12,459 bases of DNA from Lachnospiraceae bacterium (GTDB lineage: Bacteria > Bacillota_A > Clostridia > Lachnospirales > Lachnospiraceae): the NCBI GenBank assembly GCA_017464045.1, contig JAFUEG010000230.1, positions 1-12,459 of the forward strand. Reading direction: 5' to 3'. The notes under the pieces were generated by a model. It searched no databases. It saw nothing but the letters and a program-made list of their open reading frames with translations, and was not told the DNA's origin. Position numbers and translations under genes: made by a program. This document shows, piece by piece, positions 11,549-12,459 of the stretch; positions within the stretch are counted from its first letter, which is position 1; every line of letters starts with the position of its first letter.

Positions 11549-12459
11549 ATGCAGGAGTATAGAGTCGGGATATGTGACAGTGATACAGGCTATGTCGTTG
11601 GTTTTATGGAATACATAAATATGAATAAAGATATACCTCTTAGGGTGTCGGCTTTTTCGGGGGTTGAAGCGGTAACAGAATATATGAATACTAACATGCT
11701 TGATCTGCTTTTGCTCGATGAAAAAATAAATAAGAGCGATTTAAAGGTAAAAATCATAAATTTAACTGATATAAGAGATGTTTATGAAGACAGAGAATGC
11801 ATCTATAAATATCAGTGCATTAATAAAATAGTAGAAAATATAATGCAAAAGTTAAATGAAGGAAAGCAATATATCAAATCAGGTTTTTGTGTATATGGAG
11901 TATATTCGCCTATTGGCAGATCAGGAAAAACCAGATTTGCCAAGGGAATATGCGACTACTATAAAGAAAGTTTGTATATCGGCTTTGAGGAATACTCGGG
12001 TTTATTCAATAAGACTTACGAAAGTGCAAGATATAGGGATATATATGAACGGTTTATGTATTATCTTTTGAGTAAAAATATACTGATAGAGGATGTGGTG
12101 GAAGAACTTTACAAAGAGACAGGTTTGAAGGCTTTAGTGACACTTAATTATATGGATATTAAACAGGTTGAAAGTCATCATATAGAATGGATGCTAAAAC
12201 AGTTTAAGGATAATGGGGGATATGCACGGATAGTATTTGATTTAGGTGTGGGGACTCTTTCAGATTTAGATATTTTAATCAATATGGATAAGGTATATGT
12301 GCCTGTGCTTAAAGACAAAATTTCTTTAAATAAGCTTAGTTTGTTTAAAGGTATTATATCTGATAAAAAATATACTCCGCTTGAGGAGAAAATTAATTAT
12401 ATAGAAGTACCGAAAACAGATTATGACAGTAAGGTTATGAAAGATTTTATAGTTCAGGG
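11549..12459 (+). CDS. tadZ: TadZ/CpaE-like pilus localisation ATPase (3' truncated by the window)
   Basis: A continuous reading frame of 303 codons runs from the ATG to the window end. AGGAGG (11538-11543) lies 5 nt before the start. Residues 1-100 look like a degenerate receiver domain: VGICDSD (6-12), then LDLLLLDE (51-58) with Asp 57 where a phospho-acceptor would be. A ParA/MinD-like ATPase domain follows: a P-loop VYSPIGRSGKTRFAKG (118-133), then RIVFDLGVG (227-235). TadZ/CpaE proteins place the Tad secretion machine at a cell site; the TadZ of Eubacterium rectale, whose structure is known, has this receiver-plus-ATPase design. The P-loop departs from the usual KGGxGKT by having SPIGRSGKT, so the signature Lys of deviant Walker A is not at its usual place. 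The remaining tad genes should follow downstream. Confidence 0.82.
   Translation, partial: MQEYRVGICDSDTGYVVGFMEYINMNKDIPLRVSAFSGVEAVTEYMNTNMLDLLLLDEKINKSDLKVKIINLTDIRDVYEDRECIYKYQCINKIVENIMQKLNEGKQYIKSGFCVYGVYSPIGRSGKTRFAKGICDYYKESLYIGFEEYSGLFNKTYESARYRDIYERFMYYLLSKNILIEDVVEELYKETGLKALVTLNYMDIKQVESHHIEWMLKQFKDNGGYARIVFDLGVGTLSDLDILINMDKVYVPVLKDKISLNKLSLFKGIISDKKYTPLEEKINYIEVPKTDYDSKVMKDFIVQ

Noticed and set aside
11856..12071. 71-codon plus-strand open frame within the tadZ-like gene
   Set aside because: It lies in another frame inside the continuous 303-codon TadZ-like reading frame and has no family features.

Overview
The window is AT-rich and carries strong GGAGG-type ribosome binding sites, short intergenic gaps and compact operons. 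This points to a low-GC Firmicute. A clostripain-family protease with a Gln/Asn-rich cytoplasmic head, a zinc-ribbon/single-TM protein with a Thr/Glu linker, a CmpB-family membrane protein and a TadV/TadZ pair suggest a gut Lachnospiraceae bacterium (Roseburia / Eubacterium rectale / Butyrivibrio neighbourhood). The family assignment is an inference from gene content.

Layout, left to right. (1) 1-415: the 3' end of a plus-strand gene with a Thr/Glu-rich linker and a C-terminal domain resembling the small toxin-type nuclease folds, followed by a clear terminator. (2) 481-1144: a hicA-hicB toxin-antitoxin pair with its own promoter and a near-palindrome over the -35 that may be the autoregulatory operator. 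(3) 1326-2264: a DHH/DHHA1 phosphoesterase with a good sigma-A promoter. A bidirectional terminator and a second perfect inverted repeat separate it from the convergent minus-strand operon. (4) 7132 down to 2382 (minus strand): a tightly packed four-gene operon. It encodes an HTH-type regulator with a possible PLD-like sensor region, a 62-residue single-TM protein, a zinc-ribbon/TM/extracellular protein, and a membrane-anchored clostripain (C11) protease with both catalytic residues. (5) 7133-7448: a divergent promoter region that holds a repeated element. (6) 7449-10789 (plus): an ABC exporter operon of one ATPase, two ABC-2 type half-permeases and a CmpB-family four-TM protein, closed by a terminator. 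(7) 10892-12459 (plus): a promoter, a roughly 140-nt structured leader, a prepilin peptidase (TadV/CpaA-like) that appears to start at an AUA codon, and the start of a TadZ/CpaE-like ATPase that runs off the window. This is the front of a Flp/Tad pilus locus.

The most promising undescribed unit is the four-gene minus-strand operon. It joins a cytoplasmic DNA-binding regulator to three single-pass membrane proteins, two of which share the plan of a Q/N-rich cytoplasmic head, one TM ending in PGFL, a Ser/Thr/Glu linker and an extracellular domain. One of those extracellular domains is a clan-CD cysteine protease. Also notable are the structured leader with competing pairings before the Tad genes, the likely AUA start, and a roughly 40-100-nt intergenic element found both at 1158-1245 and at 7264-7345.
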